Shown here one piece after another: positions 24,055 to 33,063 of a stretch of 64,000 nucleotides of DNA (positions are counted from its first letter, which is position 1; each line of letters begins with the position of its first letter). The notes below the pieces were generated by a model, which did not search any database, was not told where the DNA came from, and saw nothing but the letters and a program-made list of their open reading frames with translations. Position numbers and translations under genes: made by a program. Location of the stretch: the NCBI RefSeq assembly GCF_025808395.1, contig NZ_CP075524.1:1116001-1180000 (forward strand). Reading direction: 5' to 3'. This DNA comes from Microcella sp. (lineage in GTDB: Bacteria > Actinomycetota > Actinomycetes > Actinomycetales > Microbacteriaceae).

Positions 24055-27000
24055 ATGACTGCGACGCCACCCCAGCCGCCTTCTGGCAGCACCGCCTCTG
24101 ACCGCGCGTGGGCGGGTCGCGTGGTCTTTCCGCGTTCTGATGTCGAACTGCGGTCGACCACGACCTGCCCGGCCTGCATGGTGCCGCTGACGGCCACCGT
24201 CTGCCGCGCGTGCGGGCTCGACTTGCGGCACCCCGCTTCTGCCGAACTCGCGAAGGCGTCGGCGGCTGCCGCCGATGCGCTGGATGCTCGACTCGACATC
24301 ATCGGGCGCATTCGTCGTGAGACCGCGGCCGCGGCCGTGTCAGCGCCGCAGTCGACCGCACCCGCCGCGGCCCCACCGGCGCCGGTCGTCGCAGCCCCAG
24401 CCGCTGTGCCCGCCGCCGCGCCGCTCGGCGTCGAGGCTCCTGTCGCGACCGCTGTGCCGGCGAAGAAGCGTCGCTCGGGCATCCAGATCGGCCTCGTCGT
24501 CGTCGGCATCAGCTTGCTCTCGGTGTTCGCCGTATTCGGGCTCGTCTATGCCTTCGTCACCTACGGCTCGCTCGTGCGCATGACGATCATCTCGGCGGGC
24601 ACGCTCGCGACGATGGTCGCCGCCGGCATGCTCAAGCGCCGCGGGCTCGACGCCACCGGCGAGGGCGTCGCCGTGCTCGGCACGGTCATGCTCGCACTCG
24701 TGTCGTGGGCGGTGCGGCTCAACGACCCCGATGGTCTCGGCCGCGTCGACGAAGCGCTCTACTGGGGCGTCGCGCTGCTCGTGGTGGCCGCGATCTGCGT
24801 ACTCTGGTCGTTCACCAACCGGCTCGCCACCCCCGTCGTGGTGGCCGCGGCGCTGCTGCCCGTCTCGGTCGGGCTCATCACGGGCCATCTCGTCGGCGAA
24901 GCACTGCCGGCGACCGGAATCGCGCTCACCGCTGCCAGCCTCGCCGCGTTCGCGACGGCCGCCCTGTCGTGGATGCTCGCTCGACCCGCACACCCCGCCA
25001 CTCGCCTCGCCGCTCGCGTGACAGCCCAGTCGCTCGGAGCCCTCGCGGCGGCGACCGCTCTCGTGAGCATCGTGCCGCTCGACGAGCCGAACCGCTGGGC
25101 TCCCCTCATCGGCGGAGTCGCCATCGCCGCCGTCGCGGGGCTGCACCTCGTGACGACGGCTCGCGAGCTGGCGAGCCCCCGCCGCGCCATCGACACCGTG
25201 CTGCTCGTGAGCCTCGGAGGCGGCGCCGCCTTCGCCGCCGTGTCAGGAGCGGTGCTGTCAGCGCTGCGCTTCGATGACGAGCGCGTCATCGTCAGTGCAC
25301 CCGTCATCGCGGCGGTCGTCGTCGCACTTGCCGCCGAGCAAGGGTGGCGTCGGCTCGCGGCCGACTCGCCGTGGCGCTCGGCGTTCTCGGGCGCGACGGT
25401 GGTCGCCGCAGTGCTCTCCGCGATCGCGGGGGGCCGCACTGCGCTCGCCGGCATGTCGGCGTTCGCCGAGGCGTCGACGCGGGCACTCGGCGACACGCCG
25501 CTGTCGATCGACAGTGCGGTCTCGAGCGCTGATGGGTCGACCGGCGCAGCGCTCGGCGCGCTGGCCCTGTGCCTCGGCCTTGCGGCGGCCAGTTGGGCCA
25601 GCCTCGGTGCGCTCGTGCGTCGCGCCCGCGTGCTCACCCTGATCGGTGCGATTCTCGTCGTCGCGATCGTGCCCGTGCTGGGGCCGTGGTGGCTCGTCAT
25701 GCTCACCTACGCAGTCTTTGCGGTCGGCGCGGCGATCGGCCTGCATCGGGCGACTCGCGCGACGTCGGCCGAGGTGCGCCGCGCCCTGCTGTCCCTCGCC
25801 ATTCCACTGGCTTCGGGTTCAGCCTTCGGTGCCTTCCTCATCGGCTGGGCCGTGCCGCGAGGCTGGATCATCGGCCTCATCATCGCTCTCCTGACGATCG
25901 GCATCGCCCGACCCGCAACCCCGATCGTGCCCCTGCGAGCGGCCTCGGTGGGGCTCGCCGCAGCACTGCTGCTGGGCAGCGTTCCTCGCCTCGCGAGCGA
26001 CGCCACTGCGCTCGGGCTGCCGGAGATCGGAGCGGGTGCCGCCCTGCTGCTCGCCGCCGCGCTCATCATCGTGCTGAGTCAGGCCGGCGCACTGGCCGCC
26101 GTCGAGCGCATCGTCGCGGGTGCCGTTGCGCTCAGCGTCGGGCTCGTCGTCACGCTGAGCGTTGCGCTCGCCACTCTGCCGGGTGCGTCGAGCACTGAGC
26201 GTGTCGACGAAGTAATTGCCCTCGCCGCGCTCACACTCGCGCTCGCCATCGTGGTCGTGCGCCGCACAGCGCTCGAACGCACGGTCGCCCGCGCGGTGCT
26301 GCCGCTCGTCGTCGCTACCGCAGCCCTGGCTGCCGTTGCACCGCTCGGTCTCGACCCGGTCTGGGTCGGGGTGATCGCTGTGGGCGCCCTCATCGTCGTG
26401 ACGGCCCTCGGCCTGATACCGGTGGCCGCGAACTCGGGCAGTTCACGATTCGACCGCGTCACGGCCGACATCGTCGCCGCCGTGCTCGCTGCGCTCATCG
26501 CGGCCGACGCAGCGGCCTCATCAGCCTCGTCGAACCTGCACTGGGCCGCGCTGCTCGCGCTCGCTCTGCTGGCGCTCGTCACGGCGATCAGTCGAGACGG
26601 CCTGTTCGGCTCGCGCTCACCTCGACGCTTCATCGGCTGGATCGCCCTCGCCCTCGCGACCACCGCGCTCTGGGTGCAGTTGGCCGATGCAGGGGCAGAC
26701 GACCCCGAACCGTACGCCCTGCCCCTCGCGGGGGCCGTGCTGCTCATCGCGGCAGTGAACGCGGTCGTCACTCGGCGCGCTCGCGATGCCAGCGACCGCA
26801 CGGCAGCACCCTTGACGGCGGGAGCCCTGCTGGTCGCGCTGCTGCCGACGGCGCTCGCGAGCCCCGTCGTCACGGGGCCAGACGGGTCGTTCGTGCGCGG
26901 CGGTGTCGTCGCACTCGCCGCTGCCGTGCTCGCACTCGTGCCGCACCTCGGCGCGAAGCGCATCGACGCGCGACTGCCGTTCATGACCGCAGCCCTCGTG

Positions 27001-27681
27001 AGTGCTGGGCTCGTGTCGCTCGGCGTGCTCGCCCTCGCCCACACCATCGACCTGCTCGCCGTGGGTGCGGCCGTCACGGGAGTCGACCTCGTGCGCGCGT
27101 GCCTCATCGTCGCGGTTCCGAGCCTCGTGGCCGTCGCCTCATGGATGCTCGCCGCAGGCCGCCTGCGTCACATCGCCGTCGCGGCCACCGCCGGAGTGGC
27201 CGCGCTGAGCGCCGGCCTGCTCGGCCTTGCACAACTGGTCGACCCTGTGGAGCTCGTGAGCGTGCCCCTCGCGCTCGCGCTCATCGCGATCGGCGCCATG
27301 AAGTTGAGTGAGGACGCGGCCGCTCGCAGCTGGCCGTGGCTCGCCCCCGGCGTCATCGCGTTGCTCGCACCTTCGCTCTTCGCCATCGACGGCGCCGGCG
27401 AGCCGCTCTGGCGCGCCGTCGCACTCGGTGTCACCGCCGCCGTCGTCTTCGTGCTCGCGGTGAGGCTCCGGCTGCAAGCGCCGTTCGTGCTCGGCGGCAC
27501 CGTGCTGCTCGTCCACCTGCTCGTGCAGAGCTGGCCGCTGCTCGAACAAGTGGGGCGCGCCGTCGAGTGGTGGCTCTGGCTCGGTCTCGCCGGCGTGCTC
27601 GTCGTCGCGCTCGCCGCACGCTATGAGCGACGGCTGCAGAACGTGCGAGATATGGCAGAGCGCATCTCGCACTTGCGCTGA
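24055..27681 (+). CDS. Very large polytopic membrane protein with N-terminal zinc ribbon (SCO7613-like)
   Basis: A 1208-residue protein. The N-terminus has a short zinc ribbon, CPACMVPLTATVCRACG (about residues 39-55), then an Ala/Pro-rich linker, then more than twenty hydrophobic helices rich in Ala, Leu and Val to near the C-terminus, ending in a basic stretch (ARYERRLQNVRDMAERISHL). This resembles actinobacterial membrane proteins annotated SCO7613-like. No enzyme motif is evident. GTG 24046 is in frame three codons upstream, but ATG 24055 (MTATPPQPP) looks more likely. It diverges from the ECF sigma factor. The zinc ribbon suggests interaction with a partner or a sensor role, which is speculative. 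Confidence 0.72.
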   Translation: MTATPPQPPSGSTASDRAWAGRVVFPRSDVELRSTTTCPACMVPLTATVCRACGLDLRHPASAELAKASAAAADALDARLDIIGRIRRETAAAAVSAPQSTAPAAAPPAPVVAAPAAVPAAAPLGVEAPVATAVPAKKRRSGIQIGLVVVGISLLSVFAVFGLVYAFVTYGSLVRMTIISAGTLATMVAAGMLKRRGLDATGEGVAVLGTVMLALVSWAVRLNDPDGLGRVDEALYWGVALLVVAAICVLWSFTNRLATPVVVAAALLPVSVGLITGHLVGEALPATGIALTAASLAAFATAALSWMLARPAHPATRLAARVTAQSLGALAAATALVSIVPLDEPNRWAPLIGGVAIAAVAGLHLVTTARELASPRRAIDTVLLVSLGGGAAFAAVSGAVLSALRFDDERVIVSAPVIAAVVVALAAEQGWRRLAADSPWRSAFSGATVVAAVLSAIAGGRTALAGMSAFAEASTRALGDTPLSIDSAVSSADGSTGAALGALALCLGLAAASWASLGALVRRARVLTLIGAILVVAIVPVLGPWWLVMLTYAVFAVGAAIGLHRATRATSAEVRRALLSLAIPLASGSAFGAFLIGWAVPRGWIIGLIIALLTIGIARPATPIVPLRAASVGLAAALLLGSVPRLASDATALGLPEIGAGAALLLAAALIIVLSQAGALAAVERIVAGAVALSVGLVVTLSVALATLPGASSTERVDEVIALAALTLALAIVVVRRTALERTVARAVLPLVVATAALAAVAPLGLDPVWVGVIAVGALIVVTALGLIPVAANSGSSRFDRVTADIVAAVLAALIAADAAASSASSNLHWAALLALALLALVTAISRDGLFGSRSPRRFIGWIALALATTALWVQLADAGADDPEPYALPLAGAVLLIAAVNAVVTRRARDASDRTAAPLTAGALLVALLPTALASPVVTGPDGSFVRGGVVALAAAVLALVPHLGAKRIDARLPFMTAALVSAGLVSLGVLALAHTIDLLAVGAAVTGVDLVRACLIVAVPSLVAVASWMLAAGRLRHIAVAATAGVAALSAGLLGLAQLVDPVELVSVPLALALIAIGAMKLSEDAAARSWPWLAPGVIALLAPSLFAIDGAGEPLWRAVALGVTAAVVFVLAVRLRLQAPFVLGGTVLLVHLLVQSWPLLEQVGRAVEWWLWLGLAGVLVVALAARYERRLQNVRDMAERISHLR

Positions 27682-27756
27682 GCTGGCTCTCGAGTCATGT
27701 TCAGGCCCGAGCGGTAGCGTGTCGCGCACACTCCCCACGAAGGAAAGGACGACACC

Positions 27757-28242
27757 ATGACCGCCGTCGACGCAGCACCCACCGGTGCGAATGACTCCAC
27801 CCTCACGCTCGGTGTCGCAGAGTATCTCGAGCCCGTCGTCATCGACCTGACCGCGCTCGCCCTCGAAGGCAAGCAGGCGCACTGGCACGTTCGCGGTGCC
27901 AACTTCATCGCCGTGCACGAGCTGCTCGACACGGTCGTCGATCACGCCCGCGCGGGGTCAGACCAGACCGCCGAGCGCATCGCCGCCCTCGGGCTGCCGC
28001 TCGACGCGCGCACCGCTGCCGTCGCGAAGAGAACCACTGTTCCCGCCGTGCGGTCAGGCTTTCAGCCCAGCGCGCTGCTCATCGAAGACATGGTCACGGC
28101 GATCGACGCGGCGCTCGTCACGCTGCGCGCGGCCATCGACGGCCTCGGCGACCTCGACCCGGTCAGCGAAGACATCGCGATCGGCATCACCGATCAGCTC
28201 GAACTCGACCGCTGGTTTCTCTTCTCCCACATCGCCGAGTAG
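27757..28242 (+). CDS. dps: Dps/ferritin-like DNA-protection protein
   Basis: A 161-residue four-helix ferritin-like protein that forms dodecamers, oxidises Fe(II) with peroxide and can bind DNA. The ferroxidase residues are in KQAHWHVRGANFIAVHELLD (His-x2-(10)-His-x3-Asp) and DQTAERIAALG (Asp/Glu). AAAGGAC precedes ATG 27757. Its last 49 bases overlap the convergent amidohydrolase gene, so the two transcripts can pair at their 3' ends. Confidence 0.92.
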   Translation: MTAVDAAPTGANDSTLTLGVAEYLEPVVIDLTALALEGKQAHWHVRGANFIAVHELLDTVVDHARAGSDQTAERIAALGLPLDARTAAVAKRTTVPAVRSGFQPSALLIEDMVTAIDAALVTLRAAIDGLGDLDPVSEDIAIGITDQLELDRWFLFSHIAE

Positions 28243-29705
28243 CTCAGCGCGCTGTCGGCGTGCGTCAGGTCGCCAGCGAGCATCGTCGCCGCCACCGGCA
28301 TCGTGCGCAGCGCACGGTGATCAGCGGCGAGTGGGTCGACATCGACCGCAATCAGATCGGCCGGCTCGCCGACCGCGACATGCGTGCGAGTCGACGCGGC
28401 GATCGCCTCGACCACACTGATGGCCTGCTCTGGGTGGAAAGCAGGGCGTTCGTCGCGAGTGCGCGCGGTCGCAGCCGCAATCGCCATCCACGGGTCGAGC
28501 GGCGCCACGGGCGCATCAGACCCGAGCACGATGCGTGCCCCGGCATCGAGCAGCGACCGCAGCGCGAACGACCGCTGCGTGCGACCGGGCCAGTGCTTCT
28601 CGGCGACATCACGATCATCGAGGGCGTGCTCTGGCTGCACGCTCGCCGTCACACCGAGCAGCGCGAAACGATCGAAGTCGCTCTCGTGCACGAGTTGCGC
28701 GTGCTCGATGCGTCCCCCGCAGCCGAGTTTGGCGAACACGTCGAGCGCCAGTCGGTTGGCCGCGTCACCGATCGCGTGCACGGCAAGGTCGAAGCCGGCG
28801 TCACGACCACGGGCGAGCAGGGGGTGCAGGTCGCAGGGGGTCACGTTGAGCAGGCCGTATGGGGCGGCGGGAGCATCCGGATACGGATCGCAGCAGTAGG
28901 CAGTGCGTGTGTTCAGAGATCCGTCGGTGATGACCTTGAGCGGCCCGACCGAGACGGTGCGCGACACCGCGAGACCCGAGCGCAGACCTTGCGAGATCGC
29001 GCGGTCGAGGTGCTGCGGGTAGACCCCGAACTCGACGCGCAGGGCGTCGAAGCCCGCCGTCGAGCGCCGAAGCCAGTCGTCGAGGTTCCAGCGCATCTCG
29101 AGGTCGACGACGCCGACCACGCCGCGTGCTGCCGCCTCGCGAGCGGCGTCGCCCACCCAGCGGTCGAGCTCGTCGTCGGGGGCTGAATCGAGCAACGCCG
29201 TGATCGCGAACGCGGCGTCTTCGCGCAGCACGCCGTCGCTTGAGTCTGCCGTGCCCTCGTCGACGCCGAACCTCACGAGCGCCGCGCTGTTGAGCCACAC
29301 GCAGTGCACATCGGCACTGATGAGCACGATGGCGCGATCGAGCGCGATCGCATCGAGCAGGCCAGCGCTCGGGGCGTCTGGCCACAGCCCGTCGCGAAAC
29401 CCCACCCCCACGATGACCTCATCGGCAGCAGTCGAACCCGCCGCCGAACGCACGATCGCGACGGCCTCGGCGGCACTGTGCGCCTCTGAGAGGTCGATGC
29501 GCCGCCGGTGCTGAGCCCACTGGGTCAGGTGCACGTGCTCGTCCCAGAGACCGGGCATGATGAAACGGCCCTCGACATCGAGGTCGTCGGGGCCGGGAGC
29601 GTCGATTCCGGCAGGCAGGATGCCCGTGATGAGACCCTCGTCGACCATGAGGTCGATCGGCTCGTGCCCGCCGAGAGGGCGCGCATTACGAATCACGCGG
29701 GTCAT
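28194..29705 (-). CDS. Amidohydrolase family protein (YtcJ-like)
   Basis: A 503-residue metal-dependent hydrolase. FIMPGLWDEHVHLTQW holds the HxH metal motif, later residues include GFDLAVHAIGDAANRLALD (His-x-IGD), GGRIEHAQLVHESD (His) and VLGSDAPVAPLDPW (the catalytic Asp). This order is that of the amidohydrolase-3/YtcJ group, N-substituted amidohydrolases of broad or unknown substrates. The start ATG 29705 overlaps the PaiB-like gene by 20 bases, so it belongs to the rpiB-nei-PaiB operon. Its 3' end runs 49 bases into dps on the other strand, which is unusual; the last 25 residues are polar and non-conserved-looking. Confidence 0.85.
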   Translation of the reverse strand: MTRVIRNARPLGGHEPIDLMVDEGLITGILPAGIDAPGPDDLDVEGRFIMPGLWDEHVHLTQWAQHRRRIDLSEAHSAAEAVAIVRSAAGSTAADEVIVGVGFRDGLWPDAPSAGLLDAIALDRAIVLISADVHCVWLNSAALVRFGVDEGTADSSDGVLREDAAFAITALLDSAPDDELDRWVGDAAREAAARGVVGVVDLEMRWNLDDWLRRSTAGFDALRVEFGVYPQHLDRAISQGLRSGLAVSRTVSVGPLKVITDGSLNTRTAYCCDPYPDAPAAPYGLLNVTPCDLHPLLARGRDAGFDLAVHAIGDAANRLALDVFAKLGCGGRIEHAQLVHESDFDRFALLGVTASVQPEHALDDRDVAEKHWPGRTQRSFALRSLLDAGARIVLGSDAPVAPLDPWMAIAAATARTRDERPAFHPEQAISVVEAIAASTRTHVAVGEPADLIAVDVDPLAADHRALRTMPVAATMLAGDLTHADSALSYSAMWEKRNQRSSSS

Positions 29706-30318
29706 GCACTCTCCTCATCTCTCGTGCGAGCGCTGCGTGCGCATAGGGGCCTTCGCCCTCCAAGTGGCCGATGATGCTCGCGACGACCTCGGGCGACTTG
29801 CTCTGACTCAACTTTGCTCGCGCATCGACGCGAGTGATGACCACCCTGATGCCCACGGTTCCGCGGGCCACACGTCGAGAATACTCGGGGTCGAGGTGCA
29901 AGCCGCGGGGGTTGACAACGTGCTGCTCGAAATGATCGGTGAGGTCAGACAGCGCCTGCAGGTTCTCGTCGTCGCTCAGAATCTCAGGGGTGCCGTAGAG
30001 GTGCGCGGTGACATGGTTCCAGGTGGGAATGATGTCGCCCTCGGCATACCAACTGGGCGAGATGTAGCCGTGCGCGCCCTGCACGATGATGAGCACCTCG
30101 TGGTCGCCGAGCTCGTGGGCCTTCTCGTCTGGGCGACCCACGTGACCTATCAGCACGATGTCATCGCCCGTCGACGCCGCTTCGTCGAGCAGGAAGGCAT
30201 AGTGCGAGGCGACGATACCTGCGGCCGTGTGCGAGACGATCGTCATCCACGGGTTCTCGCGCGCGAGGCGCCGAATCTCGTCATGATCGAGCAGCAGGTA
30301 GTGCGGGGTGTGCCTCAT
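29686..30318 (-). CDS. PaiB-like FMN-binding protein
   Basis: A 210-residue split-barrel FMN protein of the PaiB family. NPWMTIVSHTAAGIVASHYAF, VLIGHVGRPDEKAHEL and LIIVQGAHGYISPSWY are its signature strands, with TWNHVTAHLYGTPEIL following. Bacillus subtilis PaiB was described as a negative regulator of sporulation and protease genes, but most members lack a DNA-binding domain and are probably flavoproteins of unknown activity. It lies 16 bases after nei and overlaps the amidohydrolase by 20 bases. Confidence 0.88.
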   Translation of the reverse strand: MRHTPHYLLLDHDEIRRLARENPWMTIVSHTAAGIVASHYAFLLDEAASTGDDIVLIGHVGRPDEKAHELGDHEVLIIVQGAHGYISPSWYAEGDIIPTWNHVTAHLYGTPEILSDDENLQALSDLTDHFEQHVVNPRGLHLDPEYSRRVARGTVGIRVVITRVDARAKLSQSKSPEVVASIIGHLEGEGPYAHAALAREMRRVHDPRDS

Positions 30319-30334
30319 CGCGTCGTCCTCCGAG

Positions 30335-31336
30335 TCAACTCTGGCAGTTCGGGCACCAGTACAGTTTGCGAGCGGCGGCGAGTTGCATGGTCACGTGCGT
30401 GCCGCAGACCCTGCAGGGAAGTCCCTCGCGCTTGTAGACCCAGTGCCGGTCAGCACGGTTGCGCAGCGCGGCACGGTAGGCGTCGTCATCGAGGTCGTCC
30501 ATCGTCAGCATCTGGCCCGTCTCGACACCGACATCCAGCAGGTGGCTCCAGTCGCGCCACAGGGCTCGCACGAGCTCGTCAGAGAGATTCGCACCCGTCG
30601 TGAACGGGTCGAGTCTGGCCCGAAACAGCATCTCAGCCCGATAGACGTTGCCGATGCCGCTCACCACCGACTGATCCATGAGCAGCAGGGCGATCGGCAC
30701 CTTGCGTCGCCGCACGCGTTCGAGCATGCGCTGCTCGCCCTCGGTCGGGTCGTCGATGAGCGGGTCGGGGCCGAGTGCGGCGATCACGCGCTGCACCTGG
30801 GCAGCGTCGAGCACCTCGCACGCCGTCGGGCCGCGCAGGTCGGCGACGGCGGTGTCGGTCAGCAGTCGCAGCCGCACCTGCCCCACCGGCTCGGGCGGAA
30901 AATCACCCTCGACGGCGGTTGCCGTCTCGGCTTCGGCCATGCGCAGGCGCGTGCGCCGCGGAGCCCCGATCGACGAGAGCGACGACTCGTGCTCGCCGAC
31001 GACGCTCGAGCGAGCATCCACCTCGTCGATCTCGGTGCCGCGCTGATTGGTCTGACCCATGCGCCCGCCCGCTGATCGCGCGGTCGCGTCGAACGCGACC
31101 GCGCCCGCGAAATCCCACGCGCCGTAGATGCCCAGATGCACGCGCAGCCAGACGGCGTCGTCGAACTCAAGAAAGAGCTGCTTGCCGACCGCACGCGCAT
31201 CGGTCATGGTCAGGCCGTCGATGATCGACGCACCCTCGGCGAATCGGCCCTGCGGCGAACTTGCTGCGACCCGATGGCCGACGAAGTGGCGAGCGAACTG
31301 CCGCGCGATGCGATGAACGGAATGGCCCTCCGGCAC
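30335..31336 (-). CDS. Fpg/Nei-family DNA glycosylase (endonuclease VIII-like)
   Basis: A 333-residue base-excision repair enzyme. The N-terminus MPEGHSVHRIAR provides the catalytic Pro2 and Glu3 of the family. The H2TH region includes VPIALLLMDQSVVSGIGNVY (the conserved QxxxxGxGN), and the C-terminal zinc finger has CRVCGT...YWCPNC (four Cys). The MPEGH start and the length fit the Nei2 group, which removes oxidised pyrimidines. There is an insertion-like central stretch (residues about 95-140) rich in charged residues. GTG 31336 follows the rpiB stop by eight bases. Confidence 0.93.
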   Translation of the reverse strand: MPEGHSVHRIARQFARHFVGHRVAASSPQGRFAEGASIIDGLTMTDARAVGKQLFLEFDDAVWLRVHLGIYGAWDFAGAVAFDATARSAGGRMGQTNQRGTEIDEVDARSSVVGEHESSLSSIGAPRRTRLRMAEAETATAVEGDFPPEPVGQVRLRLLTDTAVADLRGPTACEVLDAAQVQRVIAALGPDPLIDDPTEGEQRMLERVRRRKVPIALLLMDQSVVSGIGNVYRAEMLFRARLDPFTTGANLSDELVRALWRDWSHLLDVGVETGQMLTMDDLDDDAYRAALRNRADRHWVYKREGLPCRVCGTHVTMQLAAARKLYWCPNCQS

Positions 31337-31344
31337 GACGCGCC

Positions 31345-31830
31345 CTAGACGATCGAGTGGCCGGCGATCGCGCCGGTGGTCTCGTACTCGCCGAGCTGAG
31401 CGATGCGTCGGGCGTGGCGCTCGTCACCCGGAAAGGGCGTGGCGATGAAGAGGTCGATGAATCGCAAGACCTCGTCGACCTCGTGCTGGCGGGCGCCGAT
31501 CGCGATGACGTTGGCGTCGTTGTGCTCGCGCGCGAGGGTGGCAGTCGACTCGCTCCAGACGAGCGCGGCTCGAATGCCCTGCACCTTGTTCGCGGCGATC
31601 TGCTCACCATTGCCCGAACCCCCGAAAACGACCCCGAGCGCCTCGACACCGGCCGCCTGGTCTCGCGCGACGGCCCGTGCAGCGTTGATGCAGAAGCTCG
31701 GGTAGTCGTCGAACGGGTCAAACTCGACCGGGCCGTGATCGTGCACCTCGTGACCGTGCTCGGCCAGGTGTGCGCGCACCGTCGCACTGAACTCGAGCCC
31801 GGCGTGGTCGGTGGCGACGTGGATGCGCAT
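31345..31830 (-). CDS. rpiB: Ribose-5-phosphate isomerase B
   Basis: A 161-residue isomerase of the pentose-phosphate pathway (ribose-5-phosphate to ribulose-5-phosphate). MRIHVATDHAGLEF gives the phosphate-binding strand and GVVFGGSGNGEQIAANKVQGI the active-site loop. The Glu in NGEQ replaces the Cys used by the E. coli enzyme, as in the Mycobacterium form. ATG 31830 gives the usual start; upstream codons in frame are non-conserved. First gene of the rpiB-nei-PaiB-amidohydrolase set. Confidence 0.94.
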   Translation of the reverse strand: MRIHVATDHAGLEFSATVRAHLAEHGHEVHDHGPVEFDPFDDYPSFCINAARAVARDQAAGVEALGVVFGGSGNGEQIAANKVQGIRAALVWSESTATLAREHNDANVIAIGARQHEVDEVLRFIDLFIATPFPGDERHARRIAQLGEYETTGAIAGHSIV

Positions 31831-31922
31831 GACCTCGATTCTACGAGGCGTGACTTTGTGCCCTGGACTTCGAAGCGCCACGGTGACACCGTGGACGACA
31901 ACGAGTGAAAGGACTCACCACC

Positions 31923-32699
31923 ATGACTCGCACCTACCTCATCACGGGCTCGGCAAGCGGCATCGGGGCCGCGACCGCCGCAGCGCTCACCGCGCAGGGA
32001 CACCGAGTGATCGGCGTCGACCTGCACGATGCCGACATCGCCGTCGACCTCACGACGCACGACGGTCGCGAGGCGCTCGTCGCCCAGGCCACCGAACTGA
32101 GTGGCGGAACCCTCGACGCCGTCGTGGCCAACGCCGGGCTGGCCACAGAGTCAGTCGCCACCGTCGCGGTGAACTACTTCGGTGCTCTCGCCACTCTTGA
32201 AGGCCTGCGACCGCTGCTGACCGGCTCAGATGCTGCGCGCGCGGTCGCGACGGCATCGATGGCATCGCTCTTTCCGGTCGACGACGAGCTCGTCGAGGCC
32301 TGCCTCGCCCACGATGAGCCGGCAGCACTGCACCGGGCGCAAGAGCTGCTCGACGCCGGCAAGGGCGGGCTGATCTACGGCTCGACCAAGCGCGCGCTCG
32401 TGCTCTGGATTCGGCGCAACGCCGCGACTGCGGAGTGGGCGGGCGCCAGTATTCCGCTCAATGCTGTCGCCCCGGGCATCATCCGCACGCCGATGACGGC
32501 CGACTACACCGCGACCGACGAGTCGACCAAGGCGATTCTCGACATGGTGCCGATGCCGCTCAACGGCATCGCCGACCCGAGCGTCGTCGCCGACCTCATC
32601 GTCTACCTGTCGAGCGTGTCGAACTCGCACCTCTGCGGGCAGGTGGTGTTCGTCGACGGCGGCAGCGACGTCGTGATTCGCGGCGACTCGACCTGGTGA
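31923..32699 (+). CDS. Short-chain dehydrogenase (3-alpha-hydroxysteroid dehydrogenase/coniferyl alcohol dehydrogenase-like)
   Basis: A 258-residue SDR. YLITGSASGIGAATAAAL is the NAD(P)-binding motif TGxxxGIG, VVANAG the NAG motif, and YGSTKRALVLWIRR the catalytic Tyr-x3-Lys. The extended loop with several acidic residues before YGSTK and the end VDGGSD match the HsdA-like SDR group. AAAGGAC lies before ATG 31923. It diverges from rpiB across about 90 bases. Substrate unknown. Confidence 0.88.
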   Translation: MTRTYLITGSASGIGAATAAALTAQGHRVIGVDLHDADIAVDLTTHDGREALVAQATELSGGTLDAVVANAGLATESVATVAVNYFGALATLEGLRPLLTGSDAARAVATASMASLFPVDDELVEACLAHDEPAALHRAQELLDAGKGGLIYGSTKRALVLWIRRNAATAEWAGASIPLNAVAPGIIRTPMTADYTATDESTKAILDMVPMPLNGIADPSVVADLIVYLSSVSNSHLCGQVVFVDGGSDVVIRGDSTW

Positions 32700-32718
32700 C
32701 GGTTGCCGCAGGGCTGTT

Positions 32719-33063
32719 CTACGCGATGTAGATCTTGCGCAGGGTGTCGTGCACGACCCAGGTGGTCTCTTCGCCGTCGTCGAGTCGACCCACCGAGCCG
32801 GCGACGAGTTCGACTTCTGAGCCGTCGCCGCGCTGCAGCGTGGCGTGCCCGCGCAGCACGATGAAGATCTCATCGACCTCGACGTCGGTCACCGTGCCTG
32901 GAGTGATCTCCCAGACCCCGACCTCCCAGTCGTCGAGCTCGGTGAGCGCAGCGATGCCCGTCGTCGGCGAGCCGTCGACGACCTGCTCGGCGTCGACCGG
33001 TTCGTGCTCGAGCTCGAGCTCGAGGGCCTGCAGCACCGTGGCTGCGTCAAGGGGAAGACTCAC
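32719..33063 (-). CDS. Cupin-domain protein
   Basis: A 114-residue single-domain cupin. WEITPGTVTDVEVDEIFIVL and GHATLQRGDG are the two cupin motifs, though the usual His ligands are mostly lacking (the first motif has EVDE instead of HxH), so metal binding is uncertain. It resembles the small cupins partnered with FAD amine oxidases. GTG 33063 overlaps the oxidoreductase stop (GTGA, 33060-33063), so it is translationally coupled. Probable role: sensing or detoxifying a product of the oxidase (inference). Confidence 0.78.
   Translation of the reverse strand: MSLPLDAATVLQALELELEHEPVDAEQVVDGSPTTGIAALTELDDWEVGVWEITPGTVTDVEVDEIFIVLRGHATLQRGDGSEVELVAGSVGRLDDGEETTWVVHDTLRKIYIA

Noticed and set aside
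24759..27107. Several long minus-strand frames opposite the large membrane protein
   Set aside because: Hydrophobic-helix periodicity is on the plus strand; the minus frames are Ala/Arg/Ser-rich without recognisable features.
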